Source of the DNA: Planctomycetaceae bacterium
Lineage (GTDB): Bacteria > Planctomycetota > Phycisphaerae > UBA1845 > UTPLA1
Assembly (NCBI GenBank): GCA_006969385.1
Contig: CP030884.1
Coordinates: forward strand, 4,024,249 to 4,088,248
Length of the DNA: 64,000 bases
Direction: 5' to 3'
Position numbers and translations under genes: made by a program. The notes below the pieces were generated by a model that was given only the letters and a program-made list of their open reading frames with translations, was not told where the DNA came from and did no database searches. How positions within the stretch are numbered: position 1 is the stretch's first letter; each line of letters starts with the position of its first letter. Positions 1 through 7,222 of this stretch are shown piece by piece.

Positions 1-895
1 CTTGGGTAGCACGCTGGGCCTCTTGCTGCTTGTTAATCAACACACGCGCGACGGCGTCGGCGGTACGGTAGCGCGTGACGTCATCTTCGGCGGGGCCGCT
101 GATGATGAGCGGCGTCCGCGCTTCGTCGATCAAAATCGAGTCCACTTCGTCCACCACGGTGAAGTCGAGCCGACCCTGCACCTGGTCTTCCAGCCGCGTC
201 TTCATGTTGTCGCGCAGGTAGTCGAAACCGAACTCGCTGTTGGTGCCGTAGGTGATGTCGCAACCGTAAGCGGCGCGGCGAATGCCCTCGTGGCCACCGG
301 GATCGACCTGCCCTTGAATGTAGCCGACGGTCATGCCGACTAACTCGAAGATTGGCTGTGCGAATTCGGCGTCGCGTTTAACGAGGTAGTCGTTGACGGT
401 AACGATGTGGGCCTTTTTGCCCTGAAGGACTTTCAGATATGCGGCCGGGTGACAAACAATCGTCTTGCCTTCGCCGGTTTTCATTTCGGCGATGGTGCCG
501 TGGTAAAGCACCTGCGCCCCGATCAACTGACAATCAAAGTGGCGGTGCTTTTTGGCCCGGCGCGAGGCTTCGCGAATAACGGCGAACGCTTCGGGCAACA
601 GTTCTTCCGGATCGGTCCCGTCGGCCAGCTTTTCGCGCAGGCGATCGGAATGCTCGCGCAGGTCAGCCGAAAGCTCTACGCGCATCTTCTGCAACGCACT
701 TTCGCGTTCTTCGGGTTCGAGATCTTCGGCGACGCGCTTGGCTCGGTCGGCAAAGCGCGCGTCGTAATCGCCGCGCAGCTCGGCCTCGAACCGTCCGGAT
801 TCGAGCGCGATTTCTTGATACTTCTTGACGATACGATCGTTGCGGGTTCCGAATACCTTGCGGAAGCCCGTGCCGACGCTGGAGAGAATGCCCAT
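1..895 (-). CDS. secA: Preprotein translocase ATPase SecA, N-terminal part (truncated by window edge)
   Basis: The cytoplasmic motor of the Sec pathway, which drives unfolded preproteins through SecYEG by ATP hydrolysis. About 298 residues are present, beginning MGILSSVGTGFRKVFG at an ATG ending at 895. The rest lies before base 1. The Walker A loop TGEGKT sits near residues 140-145, followed by the SecA phrase VNDYLVKRDAEF. The Walker B/DEAD-type stretch VVDEVDSILIDEARTP lies near residues 245-260. The frame is open to the window edge, so this is a partial gene and not a broken one. Two small membrane-protein genes lie upstream on the same strand. Identification is from characteristic motifs and is secure. 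Confidence 0.97.
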   Translation of the reverse strand, partial: MGILSSVGTGFRKVFGTRNDRIVKKYQEIALESGRFEAELRGDYDARFADRAKRVAEDLEPEERESALQKMRVELSADLREHSDRLREKLADGTDPEELLPEAFAVIREASRRAKKHRHFDCQLIGAQVLYHGTIAEMKTGEGKTIVCHPAAYLKVLQGKKAHIVTVNDYLVKRDAEFAQPIFELVGMTVGYIQGQVDPGGHEGIRRAAYGCDITYGTNSEFGFDYLRDNMKTRLEDQVQGRLDFTVVDEVDSILIDEARTPLIISGPAEDDVTRYRTADAVARVLINKQQEAQRATQ

Positions 896-1017
896 GATGT
901 TGCCCTTGGCTGCATTTAGAACGGGAGCACGCGCAATCGTGCATCACCGAGTTGGATTATCTGAATACGAAACGTGAAAACGCGACTAGACGGCGCTGCG
1001 ATGGAGAAATTTAAGAG

Positions 1018-1371
1018 CTAGCGCGATCGGCTGCCGCTGCAACGGGCAACCTGAAGATATGCGTGCTGTCGTGGTCGTAACGTGTCGGTCGCTTGTTTGC
1101 GAACACGCAAGGGTGTTGCGAAATGGACCGTCGCAACTTTGCCTACGTTGCGCCGCAATAGCAAGATGCATAACACGAAAATGGCGAGACTCACGCCCGC
1201 AACCGGCATATCGAGTTGCGGTACCGGCGTGACGGAGCGCACCATCGCCGTCGTCGATACCTGCCAGGCATCGATCGGTCCCTGCGAGAGCAGGGCGGCT
1301 TCGGCAGCGAGTAATGCGGCCAATAAGGCCAATTGCCGCGCGCGTTGTCGATCTCTCACCGGTTTCACCAT
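1018..1371 (-). CDS. Small membrane protein, unknown function
   Basis: About 117 residues from the ATG at 1371 (MVKPVRDRQRARQ). A longer reading from a TTG at 1407 is possible, and neither start has a clear ribosome site. Two hydrophobic stretches are visible: residues about 10-26 (rich in Ala and Leu) and about 57-75 (SLAIFVLCILLL), followed by a basic tail. This suggests a bitopic or two-pass membrane protein. It lies between secA and another small membrane protein on the same strand and may be cotranscribed. No family was recognised, and reality of the gene is probable rather than certain. Confidence 0.5.
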   Translation of the reverse strand: MVKPVRDRQRARQLALLAALLAAEAALLSQGPIDAWQVSTTAMVRSVTPVPQLDMPVAGVSLAIFVLCILLLRRNVGKVATVHFATPLRVRKQATDTLRPRQHAYLQVARCSGSRSR

Positions 1372-1456
1372 TGTGTAGATGATATCGGCAGAAGTGGGCA
1401 GCGGCAATTTAGATTTGCGGGGTCTGTTTAGAGCTTCTGATAGGACGATACCGGGC

Positions 1457-1810
1457 TCAATCGGCGTTGCTGCCGACGAATTCGCTCTGAATCAGCGGGG
1501 GGGCCTTAAACGCAAAGTCCTTTGCCGGCTGCACCGCTCTGGCCTCGCGCTCGCGGCCGATGGCCCGTTGCTCGACGCTGCGGGGTAGGCGACGCCCGAC
1601 CTCTCCCGCCCGATAGGCTTCCTTCACGGCTCCGCGCAGGGCGAGCGTCATCATGTAAAACGTGGCAACGCTCGACGCGGCAGCAATCACAAACGGCGAC
1701 ACACGCCCGGCGTAGGTATTGATGGCCCAGACCGTGATGAACACGGCGCAGGCACTACCCACGAAGCCGAGCAGGGTTCGCTTGGCAAAGATGATGCGAT
1801 AGCGTTGCAC
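1457..1810 (-). CDS. Small two-pass membrane protein, unknown function
   Basis: About 117 residues if translation begins at the GTG ending at 1810. A GGGAG ribosome site lies nine bases before that codon, which is why it is preferred over the ATG at 1843. Two membrane segments are evident, roughly residues 12-33 (GFVGSACAVFITVWAINTYA) and 40-62 (FVIAAASSVATFYMM), followed by a charged cytoplasmic tail rich in Arg and Glu. It is followed on the same strand by another small membrane protein and then secA, suggesting a short operon. Family not recognised. Confidence 0.6.
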   Translation of the reverse strand: MQRYRIIFAKRTLLGFVGSACAVFITVWAINTYAGRVSPFVIAAASSVATFYMMTLALRGAVKEAYRAGEVGRRLPRSVEQRAIGREREARAVQPAKDFAFKAPPLIQSEFVGSNAD

Positions 1811-2222
1811 GTACGTACACTCCCTCGGGTGACCTTCATCCAAGAAATCGGTGTTTCCCCGTCCAAACGGTACGATTTGGGCTCGAAATTCTTGTCGGTG
1901 CCGATGCGGATGCTAAAAAACGCCCCCTTTATGGGCCACGTCGAGGGACAGCCAGGATGTCAATGCTCGTCTGCAGACCGTAGTAGCGGGTCAAGAACTC
2001 GACGAGCGACGTCCGAAAATCGTCACCGGCGGTGGGCATTGCGGATATATTCGTGGACAAGTTACCTCGCCAAACCGGAATTTACGTGTCTAATATGCTG
2101 GAGAGGCGGGGAATCGGCCCGTCCCGGTAACGTCCTCGCGACGATCAATCGGCATTATCCGGATTGGCGGAAGGACTCTTCGAACGCGTGCCAAACCGCG
2201 ACTGTGCCCTAGAGAGGTAACC
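1811..2222 (+). other. Intergenic stretch without a supported gene
   Basis: About 410 bases between the leftward membrane-protein gene and the 22-codon ORF at 2223. A rightward frame is open from 1805 to 2212, but its translation has no recognisable domain, its composition is not protein-like and it has no ribosome site. I see no clear terminator, tRNA or repeat. It presumably holds divergent promoters. Confidence 0.4.
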
Positions 2223-2291
2223 ATGAATACGCTCACGATCATATTCGACATCATCTTTTTCATCCTCCAGATTATCTTTTTCTTCGTCTAA
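2223..2291 (+). CDS. Candidate 22-residue hydrophobic membrane peptide
   Basis: A tiny ORF starting with ATG at 2223 and ending with TAA at 2289-2291. The product begins MNTLTIIFDIIFFILQ and ends IIFFFV, so it is almost entirely Ile, Phe, Leu and Val with a single Asp and Gln. This is the length and composition of one membrane span. A good ribosome site (AGAGAGG) lies five bases before the ATG. It stands alone between divergent neighbours. It could be a small regulatory membrane peptide or a chance ORF. The combination of a ribosome site and a purely hydrophobic sequence favours a real peptide, but no homologue is claimed. Confidence 0.4.
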   Translation: MNTLTIIFDIIFFILQIIFFFV

Positions 2292-2477
2292 CGAAAACCA
2301 AGCCAGCGCACGATTTAACGACGACGGGTGCTGCGGCGCGGTTGCGCGTCTGCTGCGGCACCCTGCTTCTTTTTTACATTACGCTCGCTAACATGACGGT
2401 TCTGAATGCGATCCGTGCGGGCGTTGCCGCGCGATAGTCGTTTCTACGTTGACGCAATACGCAAATGAGGGCGCGGC

Positions 2478-2975
2478 ATGTTCGACCTTGGCACCTTTCG
2501 GCATCAATTCAAATACAACGATTGGGCCAACGATCAAGTCTTTACCGCCGCGTCGCGACTAAGGGACGCGGCGCTGGACAAGCCGTTCGAGATGGGACGC
2601 GGGTCGCTGCGCAAAACGCTCATTCACATCTACGCGGGCGAGTTGGTTTGGTTGCGCCGATGGAAGGGAAATATCGACACCAAATGGCTCAATGAAGATG
2701 AGCCGCAAGGTGTGGGCACGCTCGGGGCCGCGCTCAAGACCACGTCTTCCGAGCGCAATGCGTTCCTCGATTCGCTAAAGGTCGAAGACTTGCCGCGCAA
2801 TCAACGCTACTTGGATAGCAAAGGCTCGTACTACACGGCACCATTGGGCAGCATGATTCACCAACTGATTTTCCACTCGGCCCATCACCGGGCGCAGGCC
2901 GTCAACATGGTGCGCAACGTCGACGGCGGCATCATCGAACTCGATTACATGGCCAAGATTCGCGAGGCCGAGTAA
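2478..2975 (+). CDS. DinB-family four-helix-bundle protein
   Basis: 165 residues, the usual length for the DinB/YfiT-like metal-binding superfamily. The ATG is preceded by GAGGG six bases upstream. Candidate metal-binding histidines are in LIHIYAGE (near residue 49) and in HSAHHRAQ (near residues 134-138), matching the three-histidine layout of the fold. Members include thiol-dependent transferases and many uncharacterised stress-linked proteins, so the reaction cannot be named. The stop codon is immediately followed by the GTG of a second DinB-like gene, which argues for translational coupling. Confidence 0.85.
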   Translation: MFDLGTFRHQFKYNDWANDQVFTAASRLRDAALDKPFEMGRGSLRKTLIHIYAGELVWLRRWKGNIDTKWLNEDEPQGVGTLGAALKTTSSERNAFLDSLKVEDLPRNQRYLDSKGSYYTAPLGSMIHQLIFHSAHHRAQAVNMVRNVDGGIIELDYMAKIREAE

Positions 2976-3485
2976 GTGCCGCGCAAGGCGTCGAGTAAAC
3001 GAGCGGCGACGCCGAAGCGCGATTGCAGCCCCGCAGTGTTGGTCGAGATGTTAAACGCCGCTTACCGCGCCGATGGTTGGCACGGTCCGACGCTGCGCGG
3101 CACGATCGCCCGCGTGAAGCTGGCCGACGCCGTGGCGCGGCCCAACCCCAAAAAGCACAATATCGCCGAGATCGCCTTGCATTGCGCGTATTGGAAGTAC
3201 GTCGGCATTCGACGATTGACGGGCGCGCAGCGCGGTGGATTCGCGCTGAAGGGTAGCAACTGGTTCGCCTTCGGCGACGATAAATCAGACGCCGATTGGC
3301 GCGACGCGCGCACGTTGCTAGATGAGACGCACGATAGGTTGATTGAGACTGTCAGCGGCTTGAGCGCGAAGGACCTCGTAAAGGTGCCGCAAGGCGCGAA
3401 GGTCACGAATCTGAAGATGATTTACGGCCTCGCCGCCCACGACGCCTACCATGCGGGGCAGATTCGGTGGTTGCGCGGGCGGTGA
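2976..3485 (+). CDS. Second DinB-like protein, coupled to the first
   Basis: 169 residues from a GTG directly abutting the TAA of the preceding gene (no spacer). After a basic, low-complexity N-terminus (about 16 residues), the sequence has an internal histidine in IALHCAYWKY near residue 69 and the C-terminal signature HDAYHAGQIRWL. That signature is typical of DinB-like proteins and places the metal ligands as in the upstream gene. The two proteins are divergent paralogues rather than a recent duplication. They may form a heterodimer, because the fold commonly dimerises, but that is inference. Confidence 0.8.
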   Translation: MPRKASSKRAATPKRDCSPAVLVEMLNAAYRADGWHGPTLRGTIARVKLADAVARPNPKKHNIAEIALHCAYWKYVGIRRLTGAQRGGFALKGSNWFAFGDDKSDADWRDARTLLDETHDRLIETVSGLSAKDLVKVPQGAKVTNLKMIYGLAAHDAYHAGQIRWLRGR

Positions 3486-3509
3486 CGCACAGAATTACTA
3501 TTGGAAAGT

Positions 3510-4244
3510 ATGTTTGTGAAGCCTGAGCCGGAGATTCAGTTGACCCGTCTTGTACCTGTCATCGAGTTGTCGCCGTGGGATTATCAAACGGCGCAGCGTC
3601 CTGCACCGGAAGGGTCAGTCGAAGATTTACCGCACGAGTGGCACCGATTCTGGCAGGTGTCCCTTCAAGATGCAGGGATTACTGCGCCGGCCCCTTATCC
3701 AAATGCCGGTTCGTTCTTTATCAAAGTTGAAGATATAACGGAGCCGTCGCTGATTAACAATTTGGTTCGCCGCGCGTTTGAGTCGGAGGGACTCTCATTA
3801 CAATACGCTGATATTGATACAATCGACGAGATGCTAGCTCCGTTTTCCGGCGGATATGTCCTGGAAGCAGGGGGGAGTTCGGTAGCGCCGCAATGCTGTG
3901 GCGGGTTGGCCGACTTTTCTCACTGGCGAGATTTCGCCCGTTGGACAAGCGAAGATTGGTGTATGATTTGGATCGGCCATCCATGCATTTACGGCCGTCG
4001 AATCGGCGATTCGTTTGAGATTTCTCCGTTGACTGATGAAATGGCCAAGCCGGAAGACATCAAAACGGCATTTGCCGTGTCGGTTCGGTCGTTACAATCG
4101 GCAGTGTTGGATGCTGAAACTATCGTGCTTGACCTTCGGAAGCGAATCATCGCCGCACTCGATAGTCAGTCCGGTGACAGCCGTCGTAATAAGCTAATTG
4201 CAAAAACGCTGACGAGAACAGCCAATCACGAAGATGATGAGTGA
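3510..4244 (+). CDS. Conserved-looking protein of unknown function
   Basis: About 244 residues from the ATG at 3510 (MFVKPEPEIQLTRLVP). A TTG at 3501 would add three residues. No signal peptide or membrane span is seen. The middle contains a striking segment with APQCCGGLADFSHWR followed about 20 residues later by WIGHPC. Paired Cys and spaced Trp of this kind suggest a defined fold, but I cannot name a family. The C-terminus is helical and charged. Base composition is more AT-rich than the neighbours. It lies between the DinB pair and a DraG-like enzyme, all on the same strand with small gaps. Confidence 0.6.
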   Translation: MFVKPEPEIQLTRLVPVIELSPWDYQTAQRPAPEGSVEDLPHEWHRFWQVSLQDAGITAPAPYPNAGSFFIKVEDITEPSLINNLVRRAFESEGLSLQYADIDTIDEMLAPFSGGYVLEAGGSSVAPQCCGGLADFSHWRDFARWTSEDWCMIWIGHPCIYGRRIGDSFEISPLTDEMAKPEDIKTAFAVSVRSLQSAVLDAETIVLDLRKRIIAALDSQSGDSRRNKLIAKTLTRTANHEDDE

Positions 4245-4335
4245 GTTGGCTGACAGGCGGGGCAGGTGAGTTGATTGAATGCGGTTAACGTAACCAATTG
4301 CGAAACTCCGTTTTTCGAATGAGTAAACCGACGAG

Positions 4336-5286
4336 GTGGAGCAATTGATATCTCTTGACCGCTATCGCGGCTGCTGGCTCGGCCTTGCCGTTGGCGATGC
4401 TCTCGGCACTGCGCTCGAATTCACCACGCCGGGCTCCTTTGAGCCGCTAACCGACATCGTGGGCGGCGGTCCATTTGGCTTAAAAGCCGGGCAATGGACC
4501 GACGATACGGCGATGGCGATGTGTTTGGCCGAAAGCCTCGTAGAGTGTCGCGGTTTCGATGCCTGCGATCAGATGCAGCGCTACATCCGCTGGTGGCGCG
4601 AAGGTGTGCACAGCCCGACTGGCCGTTGTTTTGATATCGGTAATGCAACGAGTGCGTCGCTGGCCCGGTTTGAAAAAGACGGCGAACCATTCGCTGGTTC
4701 CGACGATCCCTACTCCGCCGGCAACGGTTCTATTATGCGCTTGTGTCCGATTCCGATGTTTGCCGCGCGGCGACCGCAGGATTTATCGCAATTCGCGGTG
4801 GACAGCTCGCGCACGACGCACGGTACACGGCTGTGCTTAGATGCGTGTCGTTTGTTCGCCAACCTGATCGCCGGCGCGCTGAATGGTGTGACAAAAGCAG
4901 AGTTACTCGCGCCAAGTTTCGATATCACGGGCAACAAACTCACGACAGTGAGCTTGGCCGACGAGATCAAAGCGATCCGAGCGGGCAGTTACAAAGAAAA
5001 GCAGCCGCCGACCATTCGCGGCACGGGCTTCGTTGTGCAATCTCTGGAAGCCGCGCTGTGGGCGTTTTACTCAACCGAAACTTTCAAAGCCGGCGCGCTG
5101 GCTGCCGTTAATCTCGGCGACGATGCCGATACCACCGGCGCGGTGTACGGGCAACTCGCCGGCGCGTATTACGGCGTCGATGCGATTCCCATCGCATGGC
5201 GTGAAAAGGTTGAAAACGCGGGCTTTCCGATGGTGATGGCGGATCGGATTTATGAAATGACAAACGATGCGCGGCAGCCCAACTGA
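4336..5286 (+). CDS. ADP-ribosylglycohydrolase family protein (DraG-like)
   Basis: 316 residues. This family removes ADP-ribose from proteins or small molecules using two Mg ions. Visible signatures are GLAVGDALG near residues 16-24, GQWTDDTAM near residues 52-60 (metal-binding Asp-Asp-Thr), DIGNATSASL near residue 101, and the C-terminal metal site LGDDADTTGAVYGQLAGAYYG near residues 255-275. All expected acidic ligands are present, so it is probably active. A GTG at 4336 is assumed. A TTG at 4345 would sit at a better distance from an AGGTG site and cannot be excluded. No partner ADP-ribosyltransferase is visible in the window. Confidence 0.9.
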   Translation: MEQLISLDRYRGCWLGLAVGDALGTALEFTTPGSFEPLTDIVGGGPFGLKAGQWTDDTAMAMCLAESLVECRGFDACDQMQRYIRWWREGVHSPTGRCFDIGNATSASLARFEKDGEPFAGSDDPYSAGNGSIMRLCPIPMFAARRPQDLSQFAVDSSRTTHGTRLCLDACRLFANLIAGALNGVTKAELLAPSFDITGNKLTTVSLADEIKAIRAGSYKEKQPPTIRGTGFVVQSLEAALWAFYSTETFKAGALAAVNLGDDADTTGAVYGQLAGAYYGVDAIPIAWREKVENAGFPMVMADRIYEMTNDARQPN

Positions 5287-5488
5287 GAAGAACCCAATTG
5301 GGTTGACTGAATCATGCGGCAGCGCCGTCTCGGCGGTGAAACAATGCTGGTAATGCCGTCAAGGCGGTTGAAACAGGCGCGCCGCCAGATTCACCATTTA
5401 TGGAAATTCTCAGTACGCCATTCATAGTGGATGCCGCCTTCGTTGGCGACGAGTCAGAATCCGTGGGCGCTATTCCGGCGGAAAATTT

Positions 5489-5517
5489 TTGCGAAACCTA
5501 CATCACGAGGGTATGAT
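5489..5517 (+). promoter_or_regulatory. Predicted sigma70-type promoter for the riboswitch transcript
   Basis: TTGCGA at 5489-5494 and TATGAT at 5512-5517 are separated by exactly 17 bases. This predicts a start near 5524-5527, which coincides with the first stem of the TPP riboswitch. That agreement makes the call much stronger than the hexamers alone. Confidence 0.65.
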
Positions 5518-5526
5518 CCTGCTAGA

Positions 5527-5642
5527 TCGCTAGGGGTGTCGCGCGGGCAAGCGCCGCGCGGCTGAGAGTCGGCATCGGGCCGTCACCCTTTGAACCTGAT
5601 CACCGCAGCGTCGTCGATGTCGCGAGGTGCGTAGGGAAGCGG
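5527..5642 (+). promoter_or_regulatory. TPP riboswitch (THI element)
   Basis: All conserved blocks are in order: AGGGGTGTC, GGCTGAGAG, ACCCTTTGAACCTGATC and GCGTAGGGAAGC. The closing stem pairs CGCT (5528-5531) with AGCG (5638-5641). The helix between CTGATC and GCGTAGGG is longer than in the minimal element. This RNA binds thiamine pyrophosphate and normally represses thiamine genes. The GGGAAG at its 3' end also serves as ribosome site for an ATG at 5646, so ligand binding could occlude translation. thiC lies 1.6 kb downstream, beyond two other genes. Confidence 0.93.
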
Positions 5643-5645
5643 AAT

Positions 5646-5762
5646 ATGTCTTTAACTAGATGCTCCTTTCTTACCATTAACTTCGCCCATCGACACCGAA
5701 TATCAGTACGCGTTGTGAGCCCGTATAGCGGATTGTTCGATTCCGGTAAAGTGGTCGGGTAA
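5646..5762 (+). CDS. 38-codon ORF directly behind the riboswitch (possible leader peptide)
   Basis: ATG at 5646 follows the riboswitch's GGGAAG block by about seven bases, an ideal ribosome-site distance. The frame runs 38 codons to a TAA at 5760-5762, five bases before the ATG of the metallophosphoesterase. The peptide begins MSLTRCSFLTINFAH and shows no known domain. Its position suggests it may transmit riboswitch control to the next gene by translational coupling. It could equally be debris of a gene formerly behind the riboswitch, or noise. Confidence 0.3.
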   Translation: MSLTRCSFLTINFAHRHRISVRVVSPYSGLFDSGKVVG

Positions 5763-5767
5763 TAACC

Positions 5768-6367
5768 ATGCTGCTGCTAGTTAGTGACATTCATGCAGAT
5801 TTCGAGGAGGCAGATGCATTGGTCGCAATGTCGCACGCTGCAGACCTTGTTGTAGTGGCTGGCGATATTGCCAACGTTCATCGCGGCATGCGTGAGACAA
5901 TCGACATCCTCAAGGTGATTGATAAACCCACGGTGCTGGTCCCGGGTAATAATGAGACCTTCGACGATCTGCAAGCGGCGTGTCGTTCATGGTCAAGCGC
6001 GACCGTATTGCACGGCAGCGGTTGCGAGATAAATGGTCGCCAGTACTTCGGAATCGGCGGCGGCATTCCCGTCACGCCGTTTGGCGCTTGGAGTTTTGAC
6101 TTCACTGAGGAACAAGCTGCGGAATTGCTGAATGACATGCCGAGAGGAGCGGTATTGGTTAGTCACTCACCACCTAAGGGATATTGCGATCAATCATCCA
6201 CAGGACGTTCGCTTGGTAGCACGGCGATATTGACTGCGATCGAGCAGAAGAATCCCGAACTCGTAGTTTGCGGTCATATACATGGTAGCGGTGGGCAGAT
6301 GACTACCGTCGGAAATACCACGATCATCAACGCGGGGCCTGAAGGAGTGACATACGAGTTTGCTTAA
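5768..6367 (+). CDS. Calcineurin-like metallophosphoesterase
   Basis: 199 residues. Binuclear metal phosphoesterase motifs are complete and in order: SDIHAD at residues 6-11, AGDIA near 31-35, GNNE near 60-63, SHSPPKG near 133-139 and GHIHGSGG near 168-175. The family hydrolyses phosphomono- or diesters, and this short single-domain type resembles YfcE/serine-threonine-phosphatase-like cytoplasmic enzymes. The substrate is unknown. It is the first full-length gene after the TPP riboswitch, five bases behind a 38-codon ORF and with only a weak ribosome site of its own. A role linked to thiamine phosphates is conceivable but not shown. Confidence 0.9.
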   Translation: MLLLVSDIHADFEEADALVAMSHAADLVVVAGDIANVHRGMRETIDILKVIDKPTVLVPGNNETFDDLQAACRSWSSATVLHGSGCEINGRQYFGIGGGIPVTPFGAWSFDFTEEQAAELLNDMPRGAVLVSHSPPKGYCDQSSTGRSLGSTAILTAIEQKNPELVVCGHIHGSGGQMTTVGNTTIINAGPEGVTYEFA

Positions 6368-6429
6368 GCAGTCGTTCGAGCACGCTTGATGCGTTGCTTC
6401 ATGATTCACTGATACTAATTGGAGTTAAA

Positions 6430-7098
6430 GTGAAGAACCAAAAACGAAACAGCTATTGTGCGATATTCGTTAGCGGACTCGCCCTTTTCATCCTTGGCTT
6501 TCGCGCGACGGGCTGCGTTCGGCATCAGCCGACCATCGCGTCGACTGCCGATCTTATAGAACTCGACGAGCAGTTTATCACGGATCACCATGGCTATATC
6601 GTCGACGATCATTACTTGATTCTTGAGGTTCATGGTCGGTCCGATGCCTATCGGGTGATCCCGGCTTCGCAATCTTGGGGGTCACGAGCAAATGGGGTTC
6701 TCATCGATCTAATCGTTGTTGACCTGCGCGATGGGACGTACGAACGAGTCTTCGGACGGCCGACCTCAATTACCAGTTGGCGCGGTTTTGTCGATGGCAA
6801 GGAAATCAAGCTGGAAGGCCACCTCGTTATTGAAGCACACACGACGGATACCAATGGTGACGATTCGCTCGACTACCGAGATGAAAAGCACTTGCTGGCC
6901 TACGATTTCAAAATGAAGAAACTCTCCGACCTCGCGCCGGCGGGATATCGATACGCGCAGTCGTTTCCACGCGCCGGCAAGTTGATACTATCGCTAAGGT
7001 CGCGTGATTTCGGTCATGCCGCGATTTACGAGTATGATCCCAGCACTAGACAAGGGCGTTTTGTCGCCAAGCGGATAGAAATATCTTCCGACGAGTGA
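6430..7098 (+). CDS. Predicted lipoprotein, unknown function
   Basis: About 222 residues from a GTG at 6430, chosen because GGAG lies five bases upstream. The N-terminus is KNQKRN, then a hydrophobic stretch (CAIFVSGLALFILGF) ending in ATGC, a plausible though imperfect lipobox. The mature part is soluble, acidic and beta-rich in appearance, with no domain I recognise. It contains acidic stretches such as TDTNGDDSLDYRDE that could bind calcium. It sits between the riboswitch-proximal metallophosphoesterase and thiC. Codon use is more AT-rich than thiC. Confidence 0.65.
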   Translation: MKNQKRNSYCAIFVSGLALFILGFRATGCVRHQPTIASTADLIELDEQFITDHHGYIVDDHYLILEVHGRSDAYRVIPASQSWGSRANGVLIDLIVVDLRDGTYERVFGRPTSITSWRGFVDGKEIKLEGHLVIEAHTTDTNGDDSLDYRDEKHLLAYDFKMKKLSDLAPAGYRYAQSFPRAGKLILSLRSRDFGHAAIYEYDPSTRQGRFVAKRIEISSDE

Positions 7099-7222
7099 AT
7101 CGTAATGCCCTGAATTAAGTTAACAAGAATAGGTTTGAACACAGGACCCTACGCATAACCATCTTGCCGCTGCCTGAGCATTAACGCATCGCGCGGCATC
7201 GAAAGAAGAAGAAACGGAGCAA

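Noticed and set aside
7099..7222. A second TPP element directly before thiC
   Set aside because: No CTGAGA or ACCCTTTGAACCTGAT block is present.
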